Assembly (NCBI RefSeq): GCF_029870595.1
Contig: NZ_JAPDIR010000008.1
Location: 62,001-126,000 of the forward strand
Length of the DNA stretch: 64,000 bases
Source of the DNA: Sphingomonas sp. CBMAI 2297
GTDB lineage: Bacteria; Pseudomonadota; Alphaproteobacteria; Sphingomonadales; Sphingomonadaceae
Direction of reading: 5' to 3'
Position 1 is the first letter of the stretch; the number at the start of each line of letters is the position of its first letter. Below, piece by piece: positions 36,135 through 43,937 of the stretch. The translations under genes and the position numbers were made by a program. The notes beneath the pieces are model-generated. The model was not told where the DNA came from, did not search any database, and was given only the letters and a program-made list of their open reading frames with translations.

Positions 36135-36407
36135 AATAACAGCGATCTTGCCGACTATCTCGCTGAAAAGGCAGGCACCAGCAAAGCAGACGCTCGCAAA
36201 CTAGTCGATGGCCTGTTCACGGCGATCGCGGACGCCGCCGCCAAGGGCGAGGAAATCGCGCTCAATGGCTTCGGCAAATTCAAGGTGAAGGCCAGTCCGG
36301 CGCGCGAGGGCCGTAACCCCGCCACGGGGCAGACCATCACCATCGCCGCGTCGAAGAAACTCACCTTTACGCCGGCGAAAGCGATCAAGGACCGACTCAA
36401 CGGCTGA
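36135..36407 (+). pseudogene. HU-family DNA-binding protein gene without a start codon
   Basis: The frame encodes a complete HU body: NNSDLADYLAEKAGTSKADA, then LNGFGKFKVK, REGRNPATGQTITI and FTPAKAIKDRL, ending at TGA 36405. The expected ATG before AAT 36135 reads GAG, and an in-frame TAG lies a few codons further up; no ATG, GTG or TTG lies between. All of the body is conserved, so loss is recent, or initiation uses an unusual codon. HU bends DNA and condenses the nucleoid. Confidence 0.75.
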
Positions 36408-36637
36408 TCCTTGTGCCGGTCAGCGTCAGGGCCACCCGTTCTGTCGGTAGGAACCGCTGGCCGGCCAGTCCTCATAACCCTATCAAAAAGCTCGACCTAG
36501 ATTGCGTTGCTTGACGGTGGATCGATGAGGTCGCCTGAGCCAATGCGATCAAGACAGCGACCGGAAAACTATTGCAGATGCCGGATCGAATGGCGCGAGC
36601 AACAGCAACCGAACCTGATGGCTCGACGATCGGAGGA

Positions 36638-37171
36638 TCACCGGCGACGTAGCGCCGCCAAGGCATCCGGCATGATCGTATAAACCGCCTCCCGCTGGGC
36701 GCCACGGTTCTGATGATTGACTCTATAGCCCTGATAGTGTCGTCGCAGGAGGCCGCCGCGGCATAGATCGGACACCGCACGGCTGACATTGCAACGACCC
36801 GACCGGCGAACGCGCTCGCGCACCTTTTCCTCGACCAGACGCTCTGCCTGGGCCGGATCGGTCGGGAGTTCATCAGCCTTTTCGAGTGCAACTCGCACCG
36901 TTTCGATCGTAGAACGACGCCATGGTGAGCGCTGCGCGATGGGAACCAGTGCGTCGCATAGCCAGTCACGCACCGGTACGGCGTCACCGTTTACAACAAC
37001 ACTCGGCCCGGCGCTGCCCTTCTCGTCAGCAACCTCCGCGAGAAGCTGGAGGAGCATGTAAGAGAATTTCGGACGCTGTGAGGCGGCAGCGATAGCGGCC
37101 ATCAGCGATGGCGTGTCCATCGCTCGTGCAGGGTTAGCGGTTGTCTCGAACAGATCGGCCTGATGGAACAT
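36638..37171 (-). CDS. Hypothetical protein with winged-helix-like C-terminus
   Basis: 177 residues. It has a polar N-terminus, a central helical region (VRDWLCDALVPIAQRSPWRRSTIETVR-like) and a basic C-terminal region (CNVSRAVSDLCRGGLLRRHYQGYRVNHQN) that reads like a winged helix. Probably DNA-binding. Not recognised. It lies alone between the HU pseudogene and the DUF4238 gene. Confidence 0.55.
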   Translation of the reverse strand: MFHQADLFETTANPARAMDTPSLMAAIAAASQRPKFSYMLLQLLAEVADEKGSAGPSVVVNGDAVPVRDWLCDALVPIAQRSPWRRSTIETVRVALEKADELPTDPAQAERLVEEKVRERVRRSGRCNVSRAVSDLCRGGLLRRHYQGYRVNHQNRGAQREAVYTIMPDALAALRRR

Positions 37172-37287
37172 AGCATGAATCTACGCTGCCTTTGCACGGA
37201 TGTGAATCCCACAATGACGACCGACAGCATTTTTCTCACGGAAAGCAGATAGAAGGCCAATCCAACATGCAGCAGACAGCCAAGTAG

Positions 37288-38385
37288 ATGGCCGACAACA
37301 AGAATCAGCACTTCGTCCCTCGGATCCATCTTCGACCGTTCACGGTCAACGGCGATGGATTGGCGATCAATCTGTTCAATCTCGACCGCATGAAGGCCAT
37401 TCCCAACGCGCCCGTCAGGAATCAATGTTCAGGCGACTATTTTTACGGGCAAAATAAGCTTCTCGAAAACGCGATCAATTTCATCGAGGACCCATACGGA
37501 CCGATCGTCCGCCACCTGTCCGAGGGCGGCACGGTCGGATCCGCGGTCAAGATCGTCATGAAGCGCTTCATCTATCTCCAATATCTGCGGACGGAAGCCG
37601 CCTCGCTGAAAGCGAGCGAAATGGCGCTGGCACTGCAAGACGTTCCTGGGTCCGACCTTCCCGTCCCCACGATCAAAGAGGCATCGAAGGAAGCCGTCCA
37701 GGCGGCCATGCTGAGCTACAAGGACACGATGCGGATCGTCGACGATCTGACGCTTTGCATCGTGCGGAACCGGACAGGCCTCCCCTTCTTCACCTCCGAC
37801 GATCCCGCCGTTCTGACCAACCGCCTGCATATCCAGCGGCCGCGCAAGGGCCGACCGAGCTTCGGGGTAAAGACTGCTGGTGCCATCTTTTTCCTGCCGC
37901 TCTCACCGTCGCTCTGCGCAATCCTGTACGACGGTGCCGTCTATAGCTCTGGTCATAGCGCGCATTGGATCGAAATCGATCGGCAGGGGGACATTGAGGC
38001 GCTCAACGCCCATCAGATTCTTGGCTGCTGTGCCAACGTGTATTTCCGGGAGTGGGATGATCGCGACAAAATCGCGACGCAAGTGGAAGCTGCGAAGACC
38101 GGGAGACCTGCCACGCGCCAAACGGTCACCCAAGCCGTCCTCGAAACGACAAGCGATTGGGGCGAATATTACGCCGTCAGGAAGCCTACTGACATCAGGA
38201 GCGGCGAGAAGGTGCTCGTCCGTGTCGCGACCAACCACCCGGCCCCTTCGACCTGGCCCGCGTTTCTGCGCTTCCGATCGAACGCGCACGCCTACTCAAA
38301 TGACACCGGCGCTGGCTTGACCCGACGGTGGTGTCTTGAGCAAGGATTCGTGCAAGGAAGCTGCTATCGAAAGATCTCGGTCTAG
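37288..38385 (+). CDS. DUF4238 domain-containing protein
   Basis: 365 residues. It starts with NQHFVPRIHLRPF, the DUF4238 signature (N-x-H-x-x-P-x-x-x-L-x-x-F), then GDYFYGQ and the later FFTSDDPAVL. The family is uncharacterised, widespread on mobile elements, and often next to defence genes; a nuclease role has been suggested but not shown. It ends near the convergent HEPN gene. Confidence 0.75.
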   Translation: MADNKNQHFVPRIHLRPFTVNGDGLAINLFNLDRMKAIPNAPVRNQCSGDYFYGQNKLLENAINFIEDPYGPIVRHLSEGGTVGSAVKIVMKRFIYLQYLRTEAASLKASEMALALQDVPGSDLPVPTIKEASKEAVQAAMLSYKDTMRIVDDLTLCIVRNRTGLPFFTSDDPAVLTNRLHIQRPRKGRPSFGVKTAGAIFFLPLSPSLCAILYDGAVYSSGHSAHWIEIDRQGDIEALNAHQILGCCANVYFREWDDRDKIATQVEAAKTGRPATRQTVTQAVLETTSDWGEYYAVRKPTDIRSGEKVLVRVATNHPAPSTWPAFLRFRSNAHAYSNDTGAGLTRRWCLEQGFVQGSCYRKISV

Positions 38386-38431
38386 CATGACGATGCGCCG
38401 ATCGATGTGACGAGTGGCATCACCGGCGATC

Positions 38432-39835
38432 TCACGCGACATCGCCCAGCAGATCGCCCATGACGTTGTTCGCGGCCGGTGTCCAAGTCGTCAGCCGTTC
38501 GGCAATCGCACAAAAGCAGCGCGTGAAGGCGACCTGACCGCGATGAATGTCAATCGCGTGGTCAGGTTCGCCAGTATGGACGATGGAACTGCGGGCGTAA
38601 TAGATGGCTAAGACGCTGGCCTGATAGCTCGCCAGCCCTGGCACACCCTTCATGCAGATCCCGATCCGGCGTCGCAGGCGCTCGGCAATCGCGGGGGCAT
38701 ATTGGTCGGTGAGCAGCGTCTCGAACGCGACCGCTAGCGCGACGATCGCCTCCGCCTCGTTCGCGCGGGCACTAAACGACTGTCGGAACCAGTCCAGGGC
38801 GGTGAGCAGGCGGCGATAGAGGCGGTTCTCCGGCTTCGAGTGCGTCGCGAGATTGACGTGGCGGAAGTACCCCCGCTCCACCGTGTTCAACGCCTGAGTC
38901 ACCTTCGGCGCAAGCCGCCTCATGCGGGACGTCGCCAGTGCACTGGTGGAGAGCGTCGCAGCTACATCCGATAGTTTCGCCAATTCGAGCTGGGAGACAT
39001 TCATGGGCACACGGCGGGTGGACATCGGGCGGCCGCGGATCGCCTCACCGATCAGATAATGGGCGATGTCGAGCGTCTCGAAATTGTTGACGAAGGACGA
39101 GTTGTGGTGCCGATCGAGCGGTCCGACTGCCTCCTGCGACAGGCAATGCAACATCAGCAGGTTTGCCGCCGCCACCCTGATCTTGAGCGAATAGATGAAC
39201 TGGTTCTCGTACATGTCGCCAGTGAAGGACGTGACGCGGACCAGCATCAGCGGGTTCTTCCCGAACCATTTCGCCGTGTAGGCAAAGTGCCGGAAATCCG
39301 ATTTGTCGATGCGCTGCTTCACGCCGAGACCCCTTGCCATCCGCTCGATGCTGGCGACCGCCGCATCGAACGAATTGCTCTGGGTGCTGACCGCAAAGCC
39401 CGCCTTCTTGAAGACTGCTTCGGAGCGGAGCTTACTGTCTTTCGCGAAAATCCCCGGCATTTCCATGCCGAAGCCGGTCAGGGGATAGAGGACGAAGCCC
39501 GGCCTGTCGGCGCCAGCGGCGGCGAGTCCGGCGATGACGCATGCGGGTACATCACCGCTCCCATTCTTGGCGATATGGAGGATATAATCGTCGAGCAGCG
39601 AGCGCCCGATGTAGAACTCATTGGACCACAATGTGCGCGCGATCGCCGCGCGGAGCTGCAGGATATGATGCTCGATCGCCTGGCGATCCTTGGCCGACAG
39701 CTTCTTCTCGTCCGTGACGAGATCGTCGATGCTGTCGAACTGGCTGAGCAGGTTGTGCTTGGCCTTCAGGAAATCGTCGGACTGTTTGAGCTTCTTGCCG
39801 AGCGTGACAGTCAGGCCGCCGAGCGTCGCGGTCAT
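38432..39835 (-). CDS. Large protein with C-terminal HEPN (Apea-like) domain
   Basis: 467 residues from ATG 39835. The N-terminal 330 residues are unknown, with short conserved-looking blocks. The C-terminus has AIVALAVAFETLLTD and, near residues 411-421, YYARSSIVHTG. This holds an R-x4-H motif (Arg415, His420), the catalytic pair of HEPN ribonucleases in the Apea-HEPN arrangement. It is coupled to the upstream small HEPN gene by an ATGA overlap. Probably an RNA-cutting effector. Confidence 0.7.
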   Translation of the reverse strand: MTATLGGLTVTLGKKLKQSDDFLKAKHNLLSQFDSIDDLVTDEKKLSAKDRQAIEHHILQLRAAIARTLWSNEFYIGRSLLDDYILHIAKNGSGDVPACVIAGLAAAGADRPGFVLYPLTGFGMEMPGIFAKDSKLRSEAVFKKAGFAVSTQSNSFDAAVASIERMARGLGVKQRIDKSDFRHFAYTAKWFGKNPLMLVRVTSFTGDMYENQFIYSLKIRVAAANLLMLHCLSQEAVGPLDRHHNSSFVNNFETLDIAHYLIGEAIRGRPMSTRRVPMNVSQLELAKLSDVAATLSTSALATSRMRRLAPKVTQALNTVERGYFRHVNLATHSKPENRLYRRLLTALDWFRQSFSARANEAEAIVALAVAFETLLTDQYAPAIAERLRRRIGICMKGVPGLASYQASVLAIYYARSSIVHTGEPDHAIDIHRGQVAFTRCFCAIAERLTTWTPAANNVMGDLLGDVA

Positions 39836-40368
39836 TCGCCGCCCTCGCTCTTGCGGGACGCCTGCCATTGCTGTGCTGCCACCTCGATGTCGAAATTCTC
39901 GATCGACAGACCCACGATCGTGTTGATGAAGGTCTTCGCCTCGGCAATCACGGCCTCCGCCTCTTCGGGATTGCTGAAGGCACCTTGATGTACCACCGCA
40001 TTGCGCACCGCGTTGATCTTCTCGGCCGATGCCTTGAGCACCTTGCCGATCGGGCTCTCGTCCGGGGTCGCGAAATAGACCGGCACGAAGAGCCGGGTTA
40101 CCTTGAGCGGCAGGCCGTTCGCCCAGCGCAGGAACATGTCGACGATCGTGTCATCAAATTCGGTCTTGCGAGCCCATTCCGTCCGAATGGCGTAGTTGGC
40201 CGCGATCTCCGCTGCCGTCGCGCAACGGACAATCGCCGCAGATGGCTCTTCTCGAAGGTGTAGTCCGGATAACTTGGTCCACTGTGACTGCAATTTTTCG
40301 AGATCGGTGCGCTCATTGTAGGGCTTCGACGATTTCTTGCGATGCGCGTTACCGTTTGCCTTGGTCAT
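39832..40368 (-). CDS. Small HEPN-motif protein
   Basis: 178 residues from ATG 40368. Helical throughout. Near residue 120 it has AVRNAVVHQGAF, an R-x4-H pair (Arg122, His127) as in HEPN ribonucleases; the preceding AAIVRCATAAEIAANYAI fits helix 1 of the fold. It is the first gene of a two-gene operon with the larger HEPN protein. One may inhibit or activate the other. Confidence 0.68.
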   Translation of the reverse strand: MTKANGNAHRKKSSKPYNERTDLEKLQSQWTKLSGLHLREEPSAAIVRCATAAEIAANYAIRTEWARKTEFDDTIVDMFLRWANGLPLKVTRLFVPVYFATPDESPIGKVLKASAEKINAVRNAVVHQGAFSNPEEAEAVIAEAKTFINTIVGLSIENFDIEVAAQQWQASRKSEGGE

Positions 40369-40495
40369 CTGCCCCCCCAATTTTGCCGCACTCTGAACCG
40401 GACAATCTCTTCAATATCTTTTCTACAGCGAAGGTATAGCGTGCGATGCTCGGGCAGGTTGATCGGAAAAGCCCGGCGCCAAACAGGGGGATTGA

Positions 40496-41410
40496 ATGAC
40501 CGCAGTCGCGGCGACGAACGTCTATTACATCAAGCTCGGCCGGGGCGGCGATTGGGAGGCCGAGAGCATCCGCGACGGCGTGCTGCGCTTTGGCTATCGC
40601 GAGGCGCCGCACGATCTTTGCGTAGCGGGCGACTGGTCGGGCGTCTGGGAAGCGATGAAGGAGCGCCGGGGGGACGCTGGCGCGGCGACCCGCGATGTGA
40701 AGCAGATTCGGGCATTCTACGAGAGCGCCGAGGATACCATCTTCATCACCTTTGTCGGCGGCCTGCTCTACTGGTGCCGGCCGGCTGGCGACATTGAGAT
40801 CCTGTCGGACAATAGCCACCGCCGCGCGACGCTCGATGGCTGGCACAGCACATCGATCGGCGGGAGCCTGCTGACGACCGATCGGCTCTCCGGGCGATTG
40901 CTCAAGGTCCAGATGTTTCGCGGGACGATCTGCGACGTGGGCGCGGCCGACTATCTGCTGCGCCGACTGAGCGATGAATTATCTCCAGAGGTGGCGGCAG
41001 CCGAAGAGGCGGAACGCGCCCTCACCGCGGCGATCATTCCCCTGATGCGATTGTTGACCTGGCAGGATTTTGAATTGCTGGTCGATCTCGTCTTTTCGAG
41101 CAGCGGGTGGCGCCGGCTCAGCCAGGTTGGCCGAACCCAGAAGACGATCGATCTCGAACTGGTGCTTCCGAGCACCGCCGAACGGGCCTTCGTGCAGGTG
41201 AAATCCCAGGCCACGCGGGCGTCGCTCGACGATTATGTCGGTCGGCTCGCCGAAGCTGACGCGTATGACCGGATGTTTTTCGTCTGGCATACCGGCAACA
41301 TCCCGGAGAACGGGGGGCCGGAAGGCGTGATCCTGCTCGGGCCGCAGCGACTCGCGCGGATGATCCTCGATGCAGGATTGTCGTCGTGGCTCCGGGAGAA
41401 GGTCTCGTGA
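40496..41410 (+). CDS. Mrr-like restriction endonuclease
   Basis: 304 residues, with GGGGG 6 bases before the ATG. The N-terminal part (WEAMKERRGDAGAATRDVKQIRAFYE) resembles a modified-base or EVE-like reader, which is tentative. The C-terminal part from residue 185 is an Mrr_cat domain: LTWQDFELLVDLVFSSSGWRRLSQ, then TIDLELVL and FVQVKSQ. This gives Asp and Q-x-K of the PD-(D/E)XK core, as in Mrr. It probably cuts modified foreign DNA. Confidence 0.8.
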   Translation: MTAVAATNVYYIKLGRGGDWEAESIRDGVLRFGYREAPHDLCVAGDWSGVWEAMKERRGDAGAATRDVKQIRAFYESAEDTIFITFVGGLLYWCRPAGDIEILSDNSHRRATLDGWHSTSIGGSLLTTDRLSGRLLKVQMFRGTICDVGAADYLLRRLSDELSPEVAAAEEAERALTAAIIPLMRLLTWQDFELLVDLVFSSSGWRRLSQVGRTQKTIDLELVLPSTAERAFVQVKSQATRASLDDYVGRLAEADAYDRMFFVWHTGNIPENGGPEGVILLGPQRLARMILDAGLSSWLREKVS

Positions 41411-41462
41411 GGCTCCACATATCTGCACTGTCGCTAGCGCGGCCTGCGCGAAAGGACTGAGC

Positions 41463-42239
41463 GTGGACTACGAACCTTATCCCGATGAGATGGAGGACGA
41501 GCCTCGCTATCGTCCAGTAGCGGACATCGGCCACGCCGAGCTCTACGAGGCCCTGATGACACTCGCCGGGTTTGGCGAGAACCCATTTCTGGCCATGCAG
41601 GCGAGCCAGCTGTGCCTGGTCGACAACATGCTCAACCGCGTTGAGCAGGAGATTCTGGAACGCCAGCTCGATGATGAACCGCCGCGCGGCCGGATGGCGC
41701 AGCTCTCCGCGCTGACGCCAATGTGGATCTATGCCGCCTATGAACTGCTGCGCACATGGCGCCAGCGGTGCGAAGAGGTGATCAAGCTCGCGGAAAATGG
41801 AGGGATCAGCCTGAAGGCGACGAACCTCGCACGGGAACTCGGCTACCGGCACTACGACCGGGAACTTCGGGCCCAGCAGCTTCGCGACGCGCAGGAGCGA
41901 CCAGAGCTCGTCGATCAGATGCGGATCGACCTCCGCCGAACGGAAATGGGCTTCACCAGGCTCGAGTTCCTGCGCGTCGCGCTCGCCAAGCATGAGGTGA
42001 GCAAGAAGGGGAACAAGAAGCCCATCGCCTTCGCGCCCGGGCGGGCCACAGTCGACCGCCACTGCGGCGCGATGCAGTATGAGCTGAGCAACGGTGGCGC
42101 CATCATCGACTATGTTTCGCGCAGGGAGGTCGCAGAGACCATCCGATATATCCCGGAGTTGGAGAACCCGAGCGACGAGGATCTTGAGGGCTTTAGGGCC
42201 TACATGAATCCACCGGATGTCGAACCGCCGACTCTTTAA
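41463..42239 (+). CDS. Hypothetical protein downstream of the Mrr-like nuclease
   Basis: 258 residues from GTG 41463, with GGA 8 bases upstream. Mainly helical. A conserved-looking middle (MWIYAAYELLRTWRQRC) is followed by a charged region and a basic FAPGRATVDRHCGAMQYEL. No membrane segment or known domain. It lies 52 bases after the nuclease gene on the same strand, so the two probably form an operon. Function unknown. Confidence 0.6.
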   Translation: MDYEPYPDEMEDEPRYRPVADIGHAELYEALMTLAGFGENPFLAMQASQLCLVDNMLNRVEQEILERQLDDEPPRGRMAQLSALTPMWIYAAYELLRTWRQRCEEVIKLAENGGISLKATNLARELGYRHYDRELRAQQLRDAQERPELVDQMRIDLRRTEMGFTRLEFLRVALAKHEVSKKGNKKPIAFAPGRATVDRHCGAMQYELSNGGAIIDYVSRREVAETIRYIPELENPSDEDLEGFRAYMNPPDVEPPTL

Positions 42240-42301
42240 GATCACGAGTGCGCCTGCGATGTCGATGAGATGAACGGCCCACGGCAGAAGACGCTCGCGA
42301 G

Positions 42302-43924
42302 CTAGTCCGGGACCAGGATTTCCATCGCTGCGAGCTGAGCTACCAGCTCCGCCCTGGTGATTGGTACATTGAACCGCCATTCAAGCAGCCGCACACCGTG
42401 ACGGGCCAGGAGCCCCCGCTTTTTCTCATCGCGCAATTGGGTGAGCTTGAGCCCTTCCTCGCCGCCAAAGAGCGCCACGGGCGCGTAGTGCTGCTGTCCC
42501 TGATACTCGATTGCAAGGCCCAGCTCCGGCACATGGATATCGACGGACTGCATGCCGAGGAAGGCCGGCCGCCATTGGTGAACCGCCGAGGGCCATAGGG
42601 TGCGAACGAGGTCCAGGAGGGCGACTTCGGAAACCCAGCCCAGTCCGATCTCAGGAATCGACCGCTCACGGCGGAACGCCTCTTCGGCCGCGACCATAGC
42701 GGTCGCAAAAAACGCCGATGCCCCCGTGTCGGCGGCGCCGATGTTGATCGAGAAGATCCGGCCACGCCGGGCACCATGGTTCGTGAACTGCGCCATATGA
42801 CGCCGATAGGCCGCCCAGTCGGAAGCGGGCGGCATGGGCGGTATCATAGTCGACCCGAAATCCGGTCGAAGCCTGATCATCTCCTCCAGGACTGGCGGCT
42901 CCAGCGTGAATTGCGCATCGAGATGAGCGAGGAACGCCTCGAACTCCTCCAGCAGCCGCCCGACGATGAGCGAGGATTCCGCATGTCTGCGCGCCAGTAT
43001 ACGGATGTCCTGCGCGCGCAGGGGCGATCCAGTCAGGAACCTGAGATAGATGACCTCGTCGAAAAGCGGCTCACGATCGCGGCCTGGCACCGCATCGACC
43101 AGCGCCAGTGCCTCCTCGAGCCGGTCAGCTTCGGTGAGTTCCAGAACGCGCTGCCAATGCGGATCAGGGTCCCAGGGTCTGCCGTAGAGATCGGGGAGAT
43201 CGTCCGGGAGACCGGTGCCGTCAGCGCCGCGCCATTTCTCGCCGAGCAGGCGCGCCTGCAAACCGTAGCCCCGGGCGCGCTGGTTATCCTCCCAGACACG
43301 AGCAATCGGCAGGGCCGGATCGAGAGGATTGGGCTCCCAGGATTGGCCTTGGGCGATCCCTTCCGGACGCATCACATAGCCGATGTCGAAGCCCGCGGCC
43401 GCGTAATCAGCCATGGCAAGATCGCCGATTGCTTCGACGATGCGCTCAAACAGGCAGACCTGATCTTGCCGAACTCCGATCGAAAGCAGGACGCGCCCGC
43501 GCGCCGACGTCTGTCGGGACAGGCCCGGAGCGTGGGCCGAAAGCTCGATGGCGCGCTGCCGCCGAATTCCCGGCCCTTCGAGGAAGTGAATCCGGTGGGT
43601 GATCTCGTCAGGGAAGTCGGGATAGGTCAGGGGGACCGGCGTCACCGCCTTGGGCACGCGCTTCTTGGGCGGCGCCTCTGGACCATATTCCGTCAGCAGC
43701 TCACCGCAGAGCGCCGATAGCCGCGCGAAATGGACGGCCGTCGGCGAGCCTGCGTCGCGTTTGCCAGCGAGCGTCGTGTAGAGCTTCTGCCACTTTGCCA
43801 GATCCTTGCGGTAGAATTCGCGGGACATCCGGCTGCGCAACGTGTCCTCGTGGAGCTTCGCCGCCTCACGGAACGCCTGAAGACCGGCATCTCCCTCTTC
43901 CGGTGACGGGGGCTTCAGCACCAC
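42302..43924 (-). CDS. Large protein with C-terminal Vsr/DUF559-like nuclease domain
   Basis: 540 residues. The N-terminal 400 residues are unknown and largely helical. The C-terminus reads VDIHVPELGLAIEYQGQQHY, then LRDEKKRGLLARHGVRLLEWRF. This is the arrangement of Vsr/DUF559-type PD-(D/E)XK nucleases (D, then E-x-x-G-x-x-H, then an Arg/Lys-rich helix). It lies 13 bases after the TIR-like gene and is surely its operon partner. Confidence 0.7.
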   Translation of the reverse strand: MVLKPPSPEEGDAGLQAFREAAKLHEDTLRSRMSREFYRKDLAKWQKLYTTLAGKRDAGSPTAVHFARLSALCGELLTEYGPEAPPKKRVPKAVTPVPLTYPDFPDEITHRIHFLEGPGIRRQRAIELSAHAPGLSRQTSARGRVLLSIGVRQDQVCLFERIVEAIGDLAMADYAAAGFDIGYVMRPEGIAQGQSWEPNPLDPALPIARVWEDNQRARGYGLQARLLGEKWRGADGTGLPDDLPDLYGRPWDPDPHWQRVLELTEADRLEEALALVDAVPGRDREPLFDEVIYLRFLTGSPLRAQDIRILARRHAESSLIVGRLLEEFEAFLAHLDAQFTLEPPVLEEMIRLRPDFGSTMIPPMPPASDWAAYRRHMAQFTNHGARRGRIFSINIGAADTGASAFFATAMVAAEEAFRRERSIPEIGLGWVSEVALLDLVRTLWPSAVHQWRPAFLGMQSVDIHVPELGLAIEYQGQQHYAPVALFGGEEGLKLTQLRDEKKRGLLARHGVRLLEWRFNVPITRAELVAQLAAMEILVPD

Positions 43925-43937
43925 GCCTCTCGCCTCG

